From Halalkalibacter sp. APA_J-10(15) (GTDB lineage Bacteria > Bacillota > Bacilli > Bacillales > Bacillaceae_D), in contig NZ_JALKEV010000008.1 in the NCBI RefSeq assembly GCF_023017105.1, positions 124,001 to 188,000 on the forward strand: a stretch of 64,000 nt of DNA, given 5' to 3'. A program made the position numbers and the translations under genes. The notes beneath the pieces were generated by a model, which saw only the letters and a list, made by a program, of their open reading frames with translations, made no database searches and was not told where the DNA came from. Shown in pieces: positions 28,728-38,137 of the stretch (positions within the stretch are counted from its first letter, which is position 1; each line of letters opens with the position of its first letter).

Positions 28728-29783
28728 GTGTCAAATTTTGGAAAACCATATAAAGGATGCTGTCCGATATATCCGGTTCGAAAACAGCCTCGGAAAAAAT
28801 GCATCTGTCCACCTGGACCACGGGGCCCAGCCGGCCCAGCGGGAGCAACCGGCCCAGAGGGTCCAGCGGGCCCAGCCGGTCCAGCGGGTCCAGCGGGAGC
28901 AACCGGCCCAGCGGGTCCAGCGGGCCCAGCCGGCCCAGCGGGAGCAACCGGCCCAGAGGGCCCAGAGGGTCCAGCGGGTCCAGCGGGCCCAGCCGGCCCA
29001 GCGGGAGCAACCGGCCCAGAGGGCCCAGAGGGTCCAGCGGGCCCAACCGGCCCAGAGGGTCCAGCGGGAGCAACCGGCCCAGAGGGCCCAGCGGGCCCAG
29101 CCGGTCCAGCCGGTCCAGCGGGTCCAGCGGGCCCAGCCGGCCCAGCGGGTCCAGCGGGAGCAACCGGCCCAGAGGGTCCAGCGGGAGCAACCGGCCCAGA
29201 GGGTCCAGCGGGCCCAGCCGGCCCAGAGGGTCCAGCGGGAGCAACCGGTCCAGCGGGTCCAGCGGGCCCAGCCGGCCCAGCGGGTCCAGCGGGAGCAACC
29301 GGCCCAGAGGGTCCAGCGGGAGCAACCGGCCCAGAGGGTCCAGCGGGTCCGGCAGGAGGAGTATTAGCCTTTGCAGATTTTTATGCATTGATGCCACCTG
29401 ATAATGCAGCAACAGTTGCTCCCGGTACAGACGTAAGTTTTCCGCAAGACGGACCTATTAGTGGGACTGATATAACCCGTACTGGTCCTAGTACATTTAA
29501 CTTGTCTGAAATTGGCACTTATCAGGTCTTGTTTCAGGTAAGTGTAAGCGAAGCGGGACAACTGATTTTAACTCTCGATGGAGCTGACCTAGACTATACG
29601 GTGGTTGGGCGAGCAACCGGTACTTCCCAGATAGTAGGAATGGCTCTTGTAACAACAACAAGCATCAATTCAATACTCACTGTACAAAATCCAGCTGGCA
29701 ATGCCGCAGCACTAACCATCACTCCTCTCGCTGGAGGAACAAGGCCTGTTTCAGCACACCTTGTTATCACACGACTCCAATAG
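28728..29783 (+). CDS. Collagen-like (Gly-X-Y) surface or exosporium protein
   Basis: A 351-residue protein. GTG 28728 is the likely start, nine bases after AAAGGAG; ATG 28719 overlaps that site. The N-terminus ([19 protein letters not shown]) has Cys residues, then an uninterrupted collagen region of about 180 residues built from [17 protein letters not shown]-type triplets, then a C-terminal globular domain of about 140 residues ([36 protein letters not shown], ending HLVITRLQ). The last domain resembles the C-terminal trimerisation domain of BclA-type exosporium glycoproteins. A spore-surface filament is inferred. There is no signal peptide, as usual for spore-coat assembly. The DNA is far richer in GC than its surroundings. 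Confidence 0.85.
   Translation: MSNFGKPYKGCCPIYPVRKQPRKKCICPPGPRGPAGPAGATGPEGPAGPAGPAGPAGATGPAGPAGPAGPAGATGPEGPEGPAGPAGPAGPAGATGPEGPEGPAGPTGPEGPAGATGPEGPAGPAGPAGPAGPAGPAGPAGPAGATGPEGPAGATGPEGPAGPAGPEGPAGATGPAGPAGPAGPAGPAGATGPEGPAGATGPEGPAGPAGGVLAFADFYALMPPDNAATVAPGTDVSFPQDGPISGTDITRTGPSTFNLSEIGTYQVLFQVSVSEAGQLILTLDGADLDYTVVGRATGTSQIVGMALVTTTSINSILTVQNPAGNAAALTITPLAGGTRPVSAHLVITRLQ
28800..29355 (+). repeat. Collagen-encoding tandem repeat DNA
   Basis: A 9-bp-phased array of variants such as GGCCCAGCG, GGTCCAGCG, GGCCCAGAG and GGAGCAACC encodes the Gly-X-Y triplets. Higher-order units of roughly 60-70 bp recur, each ending in GGAGCAACCGGCCCAGAG. This points to expansion by slippage or unequal recombination, so the copy number may vary between strains. 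Confidence 0.9.
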
Positions 29784-30345
29784 AGTGGGAAAATAGAATG
29801 GTCTATACCAAATTATGAAGTAGACTGGTTTGTTAGGTAGCTTTAGAGCCTCCTAATAACTCATAATTCAATATAAGAAATCATGTTAGGTCTCTGCCGA
29901 TTGAGTCAATCGGTCATTTGTAGGAGTGTAAAGAAAAACTACACCTCGAATGTTAGACATAGTGTAAAAATCGAGGTGTAGTTCAACTGGTATTGACTCT
30001 TTTAATAGTTAACTTAAATGTTACGTGTGTACTCCTTTAGTAATATGTTGAGCTCACCATTAACGACATACTCATGCAACAATTTTATTCAGCAAAATGT
30101 GAACATGAAACTAATATCCGAATGTTTAGGAGATATCACTAACCAGTCTGTAAAATGAGGTTATCAAGTACTTGATTGGTAGGGACAGAACAAATTAAAA
30201 GAACAAAATAACCGGCTGATCAATTTAGTAATATATAGATATTAAGTTTTAATAATACAACAAGAAGCAGTCAAACTTTTGATACCAACTTTTAAGTTAA
30301 TACTATGACCCAAATTATGATCAGCTAAAATACAAAACCCCATTA
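29784..30345. other. Intergenic region with hairpins
   Basis: No gene is supported here. AACTACACCTCGA (29937-29949) and TCGAGGTGTAGTT (29971-29983) form a perfect 13-bp stem with a 21-base loop but no T-run. A small CCGATTGA/CAATCGG hairpin lies just upstream. Short protein-like scraps occur on both strands but none can be assigned. Confidence 0.5.
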
Positions 30346-30846
30346 TTACCAATGGGGTTGACAAACAATTGATCCATTTTGATTTTCATAATCAACCTCA
30401 ACATCAAAATCATGCTTCTCGTAAAAATGGATGAGTCTATCAAGATGGCCCCAATCTCGTTTAGCAAGATCTCCTTTAATACAATGGATATTCTGTTCTT
30501 TGGCATGGTCCTTTAAATACTCCATACAGATAGAACCGAAACCTTTATTTTCTTCTCCTTTTATATCGCCTATAAAAAGGCTGAAATCATCTGTATATTT
30601 AGCCTGGAGCATAAAGTCCCAATGTCCGCGGTAGGCAGAGTTGCACTCATGGATCATAATATGACATGAATGCCCATCATCTATCATGGATACAATCACC
30701 CATTTTTCGTTTTTGGATTGTTCAATTCCAATCACTTGCTTGCCTTTTGCTATTTCTTTTACATTTTGTTGTAATCGAAATAGTTGAAATTCTACGTCAT
30801 CACATGTCGATTGCTTTTCATCCGTGCGTGGCTCGGTTAAAAGCAC
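30346..30846 (-). CDS. GNAT-like N-acetyltransferase
   Basis: A 166-residue soluble protein. IGDIKGEENKGFGSICMEYL carries an R/Q-x-x-G-x-G/A-like acetyl-CoA loop followed by its helix, and HLDRLIHFYEKHDFDVE resembles the C-terminal GNAT helix and strand seen in many YitH/RimI-like proteins. The N-terminal half is less typical. The target is unknown. It is transcribed alone on the minus strand. Confidence 0.6.
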   Translation of the reverse strand: MLLTEPRTDEKQSTCDDVEFQLFRLQQNVKEIAKGKQVIGIEQSKNEKWVIVSMIDDGHSCHIMIHECNSAYRGHWDFMLQAKYTDDFSLFIGDIKGEENKGFGSICMEYLKDHAKEQNIHCIKGDLAKRDWGHLDRLIHFYEKHDFDVEVDYENQNGSIVCQPHW

Positions 30847-31004
30847 ATAACCACTCCTTTTCTTTTTTTCTATGAAAATGCCTCTTTACAAATATCATAG
30901 TATACAAGAGAAAGGATGAATGTTCAAGTTGAGTTTATAGTCATAAAAAATGTCCATCTATTGCATGAAATAGATGGACATATGTAGTACTAATATATAG
31001 AATA

Positions 31005-31676
31005 TTAAAATGCAAACCGGTATGTCCAGAAACGTTCTGTTTGTAACCAAGCCAATGCTTCAGGATCTCCTTTTTTCCATTTGGGTTCCATTTCTTCTAA
31101 CATCCAAGCCGTTTGTGAAAGGTGTGCTCGTAATGCGTTTCGTTTCACTTCTGCAAAGGGTTCAATGTTAACAATAATATCAGGTTCACCGATATCATTA
31201 AGGTGATTGTTGGAAAAAGCAATACAATGGACTTTCGGCCGATCAGCTACTGGTAGGGACTGTACAGCTTGAGTAACAGCACGTCCAGTAGCATCATGAT
31301 CTGGATGAACAGAATGGCCAGGATAAAAGGTAATGACCAATGAAGGCTTCAACTCAGCAATTAAATGAAGGACAACGGCTTGTAATTCTTCCTCTGGTTC
31401 AAATTCAATCGTTTTATCACGATAGCCTAACATACGTAAATCGTCTATGCCCATTACTTCTGCCGCTTGCTCTAATTCTTTCTTTCTTATAAGTGGTAAT
31501 GATTCACGTGTTGCGAAAGGTGGGTTTCCTAAATTTCGTCCCATTTCACCTAATGTTAAACATGCGTACGTAATGGGGGTACCTTGCTTAGCGTGCATGG
31601 CAATCGTTCCTGCTGCTCCAAATGTTTCATCATCCGGGTGAGGGAATACGACTAATACATGTCTTTCTGTTTCCAT
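31005..31676 (-). CDS. bshB2: Bacillithiol biosynthesis deacetylase BshB2 (YojG)
   Basis: A 223-residue LmbE/PIG-L-family zinc deacetylase. FPHPDDETFG near residue 11 is the metal-binding HPDD motif and PGHSVHPDHDATG holds the later His/Asp ligands. It removes the acetyl group from GlcNAc-malate in bacillithiol synthesis, partly redundant with BshB1. It follows yojF by 17 bp on the same strand, the same order as in Bacillus subtilis yojF-yojG, so the two form an operon. Confidence 0.93.
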   Translation of the reverse strand: METERHVLVVFPHPDDETFGAAGTIAMHAKQGTPITYACLTLGEMGRNLGNPPFATRESLPLIRKKELEQAAEVMGIDDLRMLGYRDKTIEFEPEEELQAVVLHLIAELKPSLVITFYPGHSVHPDHDATGRAVTQAVQSLPVADRPKVHCIAFSNNHLNDIGEPDIIVNIEPFAEVKRNALRAHLSQTAWMLEEMEPKWKKGDPEALAWLQTERFWTYRFAF

Positions 31677-31693
31677 AATTATTCTCTCCTTTC

Positions 31694-32041
31694 TTATGTA
31701 AATGGGTTTTCACTAATTTGTAGAGCTACTGCTAATTTCCCATCAGCCCCATGCCCTGCAAGTAACAAGCGATTTTCTGCATCAATTTCATAATGCGTTA
31801 ACCCTTCAGCATAAATCCATCCGATTTCTAGTTTTAATCCTACTCGATACGGACCTTCTCCAGCTACTTTTCCATGTGAATAGATAACTTGTGCATTACG
31901 AATGAATGCTCCCGCAGAAAAAAAAGATTCGTCATTATGGGAAGCATAGGCACCATTCGTCGTTTCTAAATGGATGTATACAGGTTTGTTGCAATTTGAG
32001 TTTAATGTATGTTGAACTTCTTCAACGAGAATGCTTTCCAT
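31694..32041 (-). CDS. yojF: YojF family protein (DUF1806)
   Basis: A 115-residue soluble protein with the conserved YojF segments VYIHLETTNGAYASH, FFSAGAFIRNAQV and GPYRVGLKLEIGWIYAEGLT. GGAGGTTT precedes ATG 32041. The function is unknown, but it is consistently found in front of bshB2, suggesting a role linked to bacillithiol or to this deacetylase. Confidence 0.9.
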   Translation of the reverse strand: MESILVEEVQHTLNSNCNKPVYIHLETTNGAYASHNDESFFSAGAFIRNAQVIYSHGKVAGEGPYRVGLKLEIGWIYAEGLTHYEIDAENRLLLAGHGADGKLAVALQISENPFT

Positions 32042-32188
32042 GAGTAAACCTCCTAAACTTACTAACTTATTCTATTATATAGTAAATGCCACATAGCAAA
32101 CAATCAAACCGTCTACAGATTTACGTTATCGCTTTTTTTTTGATAAAATAAAGTGATGAAGCTACAAAGAAGAGTAGGTGAGCAGTAG

Positions 32189-32965
32189 ATGAAGAAATTG
32201 GATAAGTCAGGTGAAGATTCATTTGAAGAGCCATCCGCTGAAGATTTTCTGATGGAAGAACAAGAAACAGAAGAAGAGAAAAAAGGAAAAAAACGTAGGA
32301 AACGCCTTTTTCAATTCATTGGATTATTCGTTGCTTTATTGTTAGTCGCTCAAATATTTAATATATGGCTCGATTTATTTTCACCTCAATCAAGAGAATT
32401 AGCGCGAGTTTCGGAAGAGTTGAGCACGATTGAACATATGGAATCCTATAAGGAGGCTGTAGCAGTCATTGTTGGAAGCGACAGCCGGGGAACAGGGTTT
32501 ATCATATCTCCTGATGGGTACATGCTAACAAATCATCATGTGATTGAACAAAATGAGCCGTTTTATGTGAGCTTACCAAATGGAGAAGTGTACGAAGCAG
32601 AAGTAATCAAGTCAATTGAAACGCCAGATCTCGCATTGTTAAAAGTAGAAGGAGATCAACTACCATTTTTATCGTTAAGAGAGTATGGAGCTACAGAGCA
32701 TGAGGAAATATACGTGATTGGGAACCCCGGATTACAATCTTCTATTGTGAATGAAGGGGAAATTGAAAGCTCAGAGGGTACATACCAACGTATGAAGATT
32801 ACAAACACTATTTTACCTGGTCATAGTGGGAGTCCAGTATTATCGAAAGAAGGGGAAGTTGTGGGCGTTGTGTACGCACGAACAATCGGAAGTGAAGCTG
32901 GTTATGGATTAGCCATACCTCTTGAACGCGTGTACGAACACTTTCCAGAGTTAAAAGAACTTTAA
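32189..32965 (+). CDS. Membrane-anchored trypsin-like serine protease (HtrA-like, no PDZ)
   Basis: A 258-residue protein with an acidic/lysine-rich cytoplasmic N-terminus (1-44), a membrane helix (about 45-62) and an extracellular S1C-type protease domain. The catalytic triad is visible: His in LTNHHVIEQ, Asp in TPDLALLKV and Ser in PGHSGSPVLS. The HtrA PDZ domain is absent; the chain ends just after the protease domain. Surface quality control is inferred. Alone between yojF (divergent) and the ArsR-like gene (convergent). Confidence 0.88.
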   Translation: MKKLDKSGEDSFEEPSAEDFLMEEQETEEEKKGKKRRKRLFQFIGLFVALLLVAQIFNIWLDLFSPQSRELARVSEELSTIEHMESYKEAVAVIVGSDSRGTGFIISPDGYMLTNHHVIEQNEPFYVSLPNGEVYEAEVIKSIETPDLALLKVEGDQLPFLSLREYGATEHEEIYVIGNPGLQSSIVNEGEIESSEGTYQRMKITNTILPGHSGSPVLSKEGEVVGVVYARTIGSEAGYGLAIPLERVYEHFPELKEL

Positions 32966-33124
32966 GATAATATAGAAAGTTAAGTCTTTTCAGTGTGCTA
33001 GTCGTTGGAAATTTGACGAATTAGACAGTATACCTCGCTTCCCACAGGAGACTGGTATCCTGTGGGAAGCTACCTTCATGTAGAGAAAACAAATTCTTTA
33101 ACAAATGAGATGATTCGTTTTTAC

Positions 33125-34054
33125 TTATTCAGGCAGGACTTCTTCTAAATCCTTTTCGTAAAATAATCGGAATAGAATATCTTGGTTGTAATTTCCAAAT
33201 CCTGATCCAAAAAGTGTTACTCCACCAATATGTTCTGCATCATCATGAATAGCAATTCTAAACGTCCACTGTTTTGCTTCAATATCGATGTCATTAATCG
33301 AGTAGCCTGATAATTTTATCCCATCAAGAAATGTTCCGTTTTCAGTTACTCGAATACATTTCAATAATCCGTATTGATTTATGACTCTTGGCCACCAGTC
33401 TGGTGTATACTTGCCTAGGCTATCACCGAAATCACCAGGGCTTGTCCAAGTTCCAAGCTCAATTCCATTAAAAATGAAGGAAATGTCAGAAGGCCAATGT
33501 TCATTCGTTAAAGGTGCTTCAGACGAAAGTTCCATTGATATTTCTAATGCTTTCGGTGTTTCATTTGATAAAAGGAAATTGGGTGCTTTGTATTCAATAA
33601 ATCCTTTTCCAAACCAAAGAATTTTGGCATTAAAACGTTCAGGGTCTAAAAAATATCGAATATCGTCAAATTGTCCAATGATCATTTTTTCAGTAGCAAG
33701 GCCACAAGTAGGCTCGATCGAAAAATCAGTGAAATGTCCGACTGATAGTGTTGTTTGATGAAAAGCAAGAGATTGACTTTGCTTAACTGGAAAAATAATA
33801 TCAATTTCATCTACATTTAAGATACATAGCTTTTGTATACCTGCTCGACCAGGTACCATTTCAGTGCGGATAATTCCTGCTTTTTCAAGCTTCTTAATAT
33901 GCATCGTCATAATAGCACTACTTAACCCAACTGCTTCAGCTAATTCTCGTATATTTGAAGATTTCTTTGATAGAATTTGAATAATAGAAAGGCGTACATT
34001 ACTTGCAAGAGCTTCAAAGACGGGCAATGATTTGTTTGAAATATCGAGTTGCAT
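33125..34054 (-). CDS. ArsR-type transcriptional regulator with long sensor domain
   Basis: A 309-residue protein. Residues about 10-75 form an ArsR-like winged helix-turn-helix (FEALASNVRLSIIQILSKK, IRELAEAVGLSSAIMTMHIK, then KLEKAGIIRTEMVPG). The remaining 230 residues form a beta-rich domain with many Trp (SPGDFGDSLGKYTPDWWP) that looks like a sugar-binding fold; similar regulators are found near sugar-hydrolase genes in Bacillales. No metal-binding Cys motif is seen. It is divergent from ilvE, 174 bp away, but any link is unproven. Confidence 0.75.
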   Translation of the reverse strand: MQLDISNKSLPVFEALASNVRLSIIQILSKKSSNIRELAEAVGLSSAIMTMHIKKLEKAGIIRTEMVPGRAGIQKLCILNVDEIDIIFPVKQSQSLAFHQTTLSVGHFTDFSIEPTCGLATEKMIIGQFDDIRYFLDPERFNAKILWFGKGFIEYKAPNFLLSNETPKALEISMELSSEAPLTNEHWPSDISFIFNGIELGTWTSPGDFGDSLGKYTPDWWPRVINQYGLLKCIRVTENGTFLDGIKLSGYSINDIDIEAKQWTFRIAIHDDAEHIGGVTLFGSGFGNYNQDILFRLFYEKDLEEVLPE

Positions 34055-34228
34055 CTCGTTCCTCCAACTTTTTATTGATTGCGTTTACATGAAATATTTT
34101 CTTTTTAATTATACATATAAGGTTTCTTTTAATCAAATAGAGCTCATTTACAGTAGTTGAAGATTGTCATTGTATTCATTGCTTTTTATTTATAAAATAA
34201 GAACATGGTGATTTGAAAGGAGAAAAAG

Positions 34229-35293
34229 ATGAAAGAATTACATATTGAACAAGCAGATACAAGAAAAGAAATCCCTAAAACAGATGAACTAGTATTTGGT
34301 CGACACTATTCAGATCATATGTTTGTCATGGATTATAAAGATGGAAAAGGTTGGTTTAATCCTCGGATTGTTCCATATAACCCAATTACTTTAGACCCTG
34401 CTGCGATGATTTTTCATTACGGACAAACTGTGTTTGAAGGCTTAAAAGCTTATCGTACTTCGGATGATCAAGTTTTGATGTTTCGACCGGAAGAAAATTT
34501 CAAAAGGCTCAATCGATCTAGTGAGCGCTTAAGCATGCCAAAGGTTCATGTAGATGAGATGATTGAATACTTAAAACAGTTACTTAAGGTAGATAAAGAG
34601 TGGATTCCAAAAGAAGCGGGCTATTCGTTATATATACGTCCATTTATTATCTCGACCGAATCTAATTTAAGTTTAGCCCCTTCAAAAACGTACACATGTA
34701 TGATGATTCTATCTCCAGTTGGTTCCTATTATAAAGAGGGGATCAAACCAGTCGGGATACATGTGGAGGAAAATTACACACGTGCTGTAAAAGGAGGAAC
34801 GGGCACAGCCAAAACAGCAGGGAATTACTCTGCAGCATACAAAGCTCAAGAGAAGGCAACAGAAGAAGGCTACTCTCAAGTGTTATGGCTAGATGGGATT
34901 GAAAAGAAATATATTGAGGAAGTTGGAAGTATGAATGTCTTTTTTAAGATAAATGGAGAAGTTGTTACACCTAAGCTAAATGGGAGTATTCTTGAAGGGA
35001 TTACACGTAATTCTATTATTGAACTATTACACAGATGGGGAATAGTTGTGAACGAACGCCAAATCTCTATCGATGAGCTATTTGCAGCATACGAGCGTGG
35101 AGAACTTGAGGAGGCATTTGGTACAGGTACTGCTGCGGTCATCTCTCCGGTTGGAGAATTGAAATGGAATGACCGTCAAATGGTGATTAATAATCGTGAA
35201 ACGGGTCATTTAGCGCAAAAGCTATATACAACTTTAACAAGTATTCAAACGGGTAAAGAAGAGGATCCGTTTGGATGGGTTGTGCATGTATAA
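34229..35293 (+). CDS. ilvE: Branched-chain amino acid aminotransferase IlvE
   Basis: A 354-residue PLP-dependent aminotransferase (type II BCAT) for the last step of Leu, Ile and Val synthesis or the first of their breakdown. FGRHYSDHMFVMDY, AMIFHYGQTVFEGLKAY, RAVKGGTGTAKTAGNYSAAY with the PLP Lys, EEVGSMNVFFKING and FGTGTAAVISPVG match Bacillus IlvE/YbgE throughout. GAAAGGAG precedes ATG 34229. It is monocistronic. Confidence 0.95.
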   Translation: MKELHIEQADTRKEIPKTDELVFGRHYSDHMFVMDYKDGKGWFNPRIVPYNPITLDPAAMIFHYGQTVFEGLKAYRTSDDQVLMFRPEENFKRLNRSSERLSMPKVHVDEMIEYLKQLLKVDKEWIPKEAGYSLYIRPFIISTESNLSLAPSKTYTCMMILSPVGSYYKEGIKPVGIHVEENYTRAVKGGTGTAKTAGNYSAAYKAQEKATEEGYSQVLWLDGIEKKYIEEVGSMNVFFKINGEVVTPKLNGSILEGITRNSIIELLHRWGIVVNERQISIDELFAAYERGELEEAFGTGTAAVISPVGELKWNDRQMVINNRETGHLAQKLYTTLTSIQTGKEEDPFGWVVHV

Positions 35294-35449
35294 GAGTTAC
35301 GATATAAATGATGAAATAGATTGGGATCAATAAGATTTAAGCTTGCAATAACACTATTGGCGTGTAAAAGAAAAACGGTTTACATCTTCTGAACCAAACG
35401 GTAATCTATATGTAGAATATTAATGATGAAGTAGCTAGGGGGAGCAAGG

Positions 35450-36241
35450 ATGTTAAAGGCGATTTTTTTTGACTTAGATGATACGCTTCTTTGGGATCAA
35501 AAAAGTGTTGCAAAGGCGTTTGAAGAGACGTGTAAGGTAGCGCAAGATCAATACGGTGTCAATGCAAAAGCATTAGAAGAGGCTGTTAGAGAAGAAGCAA
35601 GAAAGTTATATTCTTCATACGAAACGTATGAGTTTACTCAAATGATTGGAATTAACCCTTTTGAAGGCTTATGGGGGAACTTTTTAGATGATCATGAACA
35701 TTTTAAAAAGATGAGTGAAATTGTCCCAGCCTATCGAAGGGATGCGTGGACGAACGGTTTGAAATCGTTGGGGATAGATAAACCAAACCTTGGACAGAAG
35801 CTTGCCGAACGTTTTCCAGAGGAACGTCGTAAACACCCTTTCGTTTACGAAGAAACTTTTTCAGTGTTAGATAAATTGAAAGGCTCATATAAGCTATTAT
35901 TACTAACGAACGGATCGCCTGATTTACAGCAAACGAAATTATCTATTACACCAGAGATTGCTCCATATTTTGATGAAATTATTATTTCTGGTGGCTTCGG
36001 TAAAGGCAAACCAGATCCATCCATTTTTGAACATGCACTTGCACGAGTAAATGCTCAAAAGAATGAAGCAATAATGGTAGGAGATAACTTAATGACGGAT
36101 ATTTTAGGCGCGAATCGAGTAGGAATTCCTTCAGTTTGGATTAACCGACACGAAAAAGAACGTAACGAAGTCACTCCTTCTTATGAAATTACGCACCTAA
36201 ATGATTTAATCACACTAATTGAACAAATTGAAAAAAAATAA
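35450..36241 (+). CDS. HAD-family hydrolase (YsaA-like)
   Basis: A 263-residue haloacid-dehalogenase-type phosphatase. Motif I is [11 protein letters not shown] at residues 5-15, motif II is LLLTNGSPD, motif III the Lys in [12 protein letters not shown] and motif [15 protein letters not shown]. The helical cap contains [13 protein letters not shown], as in Bacillus YsaA. A sugar- or serine-phosphatase activity is inferred. GGGGAGC precedes ATG 35450. The gene stands alone. Confidence 0.88.
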   Translation: MLKAIFFDLDDTLLWDQKSVAKAFEETCKVAQDQYGVNAKALEEAVREEARKLYSSYETYEFTQMIGINPFEGLWGNFLDDHEHFKKMSEIVPAYRRDAWTNGLKSLGIDKPNLGQKLAERFPEERRKHPFVYEETFSVLDKLKGSYKLLLLTNGSPDLQQTKLSITPEIAPYFDEIIISGGFGKGKPDPSIFEHALARVNAQKNEAIMVGDNLMTDILGANRVGIPSVWINRHEKERNEVTPSYEITHLNDLITLIEQIEKK

Positions 36242-36255
36242 TTGATCATAATGGA

Positions 36256-36356
36256 GAGGCTGGGCAAAAGCGTTTGATAAATGAACGTCCGAACCAATAT
36301 ATGTGTCGCCCAATGTTCGGATTCTTAGTTAATCACTTTCGTTTTGTTCCAGACTC
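36256..36356. repeat. MITE-like hairpin element (family A, short copy)
   Basis: GAGGCTGGGCAAAAGCG at the left and CGTTTTGTTCCAGACTC at the right are imperfect inverted repeats (12 of 17). An inner perfect stem TCCGAAC (36288-36294) / GTTCGGA (36315-36321) completes a long hairpin. The left end matches the sequence at 46973-47003, which marks it as part of an interspersed family. Confidence 0.5.
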
Positions 36357-36371
36357 CTTCTGCGTAAATAA

Positions 36372-36418
36372 ATTTCGATATCGAAATACTTTACATTGAA
36401 ATAAAAAATTTGTACAAT
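36372..36418 (+). promoter_or_regulatory. mhqED promoter and palindromic operator
   Basis: The perfect palindrome ATTTCGATATCGAAAT (36372-36387) is followed directly by a near-ideal sigma-A promoter, TTTACA (36390-36395), 17 bp, TACAAT (36413-36418). In Bacillus, mhqED-type genes are repressed by the MarR protein MhqR, which binds such a palindrome, so this is a candidate MhqR-type operator. Confidence 0.65.
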
Positions 36419-36487
36419 ATATGTATGGAATGAGACTACACTAAAGAATGAATAACCGAATGAAATAAATACTAGGAGTGAATACTG

Positions 36488-37468
36488 ATGGAATTAAAAC
36501 CATTAAAAGGTCAACACCATGTTTCAGCTATCACTGGACAAGCAGAAAAAAACTATCGTTTCTATACAGACATAATGGGTATGAGGTTAGTTAAGAAAAC
36601 GGTGAATCAAGATGATACGTCAGTATATCATTTGTTTTATGCCGATGAACGAGGAAATCCAGGAACTGATTTAACATTTTTTGAGTTACCTTATGCTGGA
36701 CAAACACATCGTGGTACGAATAGTATCTCATTAACGAGCTTACGAGTACCTTCAGATGAGTCTCTCTCCTACTGGAAGGATCGTTTCGAACAATTTAATA
36801 TTACTCATGATGAGGTAGAAAATTATACAGGAAGAAAGACATTGAAATTTGAGGATTTTGAAGGGCAACGCTTGCAGTTAGTATCAGATGAAACGAACAG
36901 TGGTGTTGCAGGAGGGACTCCTTGGGAAGAAAGTCCTGTACCTGAAAGCTATGCGATTTTAGGATTAGGGCCAGTGCAATTAACAGTCTCAACATTCGAG
37001 CATACAGCAATGATATTAACGGATGTCATGGGCTATCGAGAAACACGATCATATCCGTCACCAGTTGAAGGTCAAAAGGATATTCGCGTTTTTGAAACGG
37101 GTGAAGGGGGCTCAGGTGCGGAAGTGCATGTAGAAGAGCGTTCTGATTTGCCGCGTGAACGCCCAGGGCGTGGAAGTGTTCACCATGTAGCTTTTCGTGT
37201 TGAAAGTGAAGAGGAATTAAAAAAGTGGGTTGAACGCTTGAAACAACTTCGACTACCTAGTTCAGGCTTTGTGGAACGTTATTACTTCCGTTCTTTATAT
37301 TTTCGTGAACCGAACGGCATCTTATTCGAATTAGCAACGGACGGTCCTGGGTTTGAGGGGGATGAATCTTTTGAAACGTTAGGTGAAACGTTAGCCCTCC
37401 CTCCGTACTTAGAGAGTCAACGAGAACAAATTGAAGCAACGATTAAGCCATTAAATACGAAACGTTAG
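36488..37468 (+). CDS. mhqE: Ring-cleaving dioxygenase MhqE (glyoxalase/bleomycin-resistance fold)
   Basis: A 326-residue, two-module vicinal-oxygen-chelate protein. Metal ligands are seen in GQHHVSAITG (residue about 11), in GSVHHVAFRV in the second module and in the Glu of NGILFELATDGPGF. PGTDLTFFELP and REPNG complete the family pattern. It closely resembles MhqA/MhqE/MhqO, proposed to open hydroquinone rings formed under quinone stress. The MhqD-type hydrolase follows 11 bp later, as in the Bacillus mhqED operon. Confidence 0.88.
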   Translation: MELKPLKGQHHVSAITGQAEKNYRFYTDIMGMRLVKKTVNQDDTSVYHLFYADERGNPGTDLTFFELPYAGQTHRGTNSISLTSLRVPSDESLSYWKDRFEQFNITHDEVENYTGRKTLKFEDFEGQRLQLVSDETNSGVAGGTPWEESPVPESYAILGLGPVQLTVSTFEHTAMILTDVMGYRETRSYPSPVEGQKDIRVFETGEGGSGAEVHVEERSDLPRERPGRGSVHHVAFRVESEEELKKWVERLKQLRLPSSGFVERYYFRSLYFREPNGILFELATDGPGFEGDESFETLGETLALPPYLESQREQIEATIKPLNTKR

Positions 37469-37479
37469 GAGAATGCTTT

Positions 37480-38088
37480 ATGAAGTATCTATTCCGAGAA
37501 GGAAAAGGTAGTAACGGATTGACCTTTTTATTGTTGCATGGAACTGGAGGAAACGAAGAGGACCTGTTACCGATTGCTGCTTTAATTGACTCTGAAGCGA
37601 ATATATTAAGTGTTAGAGGGAATGTGTTGGAAAATGGTATGCCTCGTTTTTTTAAAAGAGTAGCTGAAGGAGTGTTTGATGAAGAGGATTTAATCTTTCG
37701 AACGAAAGAACTATATTCATTTGTGAAAGAGAAAGCTGATGAATACGGTTTTGATGAACAGAAAGTCGTTGCTATTGGTTATTCCAATGGGGCAAATATT
37801 GCTGCAAGCTTACTGTTTCATTACGAAAATGCGTTAAAAGGGGCAATTTTATATCATGCGATGGTACCTCTTAAAGGATTAACACTACCTGATTTGTCTA
37901 ACAGCTCTATTTTTATAGGTGCTGGTAAACAAGATCCGCTAATTCCGGCAGCGGAAACCGAAGAGCTGATTACATTACTACAAGGTTCCCACGCTAATGT
38001 CACAAGTTTTTGGCAGGAAGGTGGCCATCAACTGACACGCGATGAGGTTGAAGAGAGTAAGCGTTGGTTCATCCAAACATTTAAATAA
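37480..38088 (+). CDS. mhqD: Phospholipase/carboxylesterase MhqD
   Basis: A 202-residue alpha/beta hydrolase. The oxyanion LLLHGTGGNEED is near residue 18, the nucleophile Ser in AIGYSNGANIA, the Asp in GAGKQDPLIP and the His in EGGHQLTRDE. It matches Bacillus MhqD (YodD), which works with MhqE in quinone detoxification, probably by hydrolysing the ring-opened product. Co-transcribed with mhqE, 11 bp apart. Confidence 0.88.
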   Translation: MKYLFREGKGSNGLTFLLLHGTGGNEEDLLPIAALIDSEANILSVRGNVLENGMPRFFKRVAEGVFDEEDLIFRTKELYSFVKEKADEYGFDEQKVVAIGYSNGANIAASLLFHYENALKGAILYHAMVPLKGLTLPDLSNSSIFIGAGKQDPLIPAAETEELITLLQGSHANVTSFWQEGGHQLTRDEVEESKRWFIQTFK

Positions 38089-38137
38089 TCGGTATAAAAA
38101 AAGAGAGTTAGCAAGCGTTATATTGCTAGAATCCTTA

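Noticed and set aside
28800-29355. Possible CRISPR-like or other non-coding tandem array
   Set aside because: The repeat has 9-bp phasing, no spacers, and encodes perfect Gly-X-Y triplets.
28738-29401. Two other plus-strand open frames across the collagen repeat
   Set aside because: They are open only because the repeat unit is a multiple of three and lacks stops; neither has the N- or C-terminal domains of a protein.
28696-29412. Long minus-strand open frame rich in L-D-P-L-G-R
   Set aside because: It is the antisense reading of the collagen triplet repeats. It has no start signals of its own and the plus-strand Gly-X-Y protein explains the sequence.
30095-30155. Short stretch reading NMKLISECLGDITNQSVK, like the end of a tyrosine recombinase
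   Set aside because: Only about 18 residues resemble an integrase and neither side continues the similarity, so it cannot be supported as a phage or ICE remnant.
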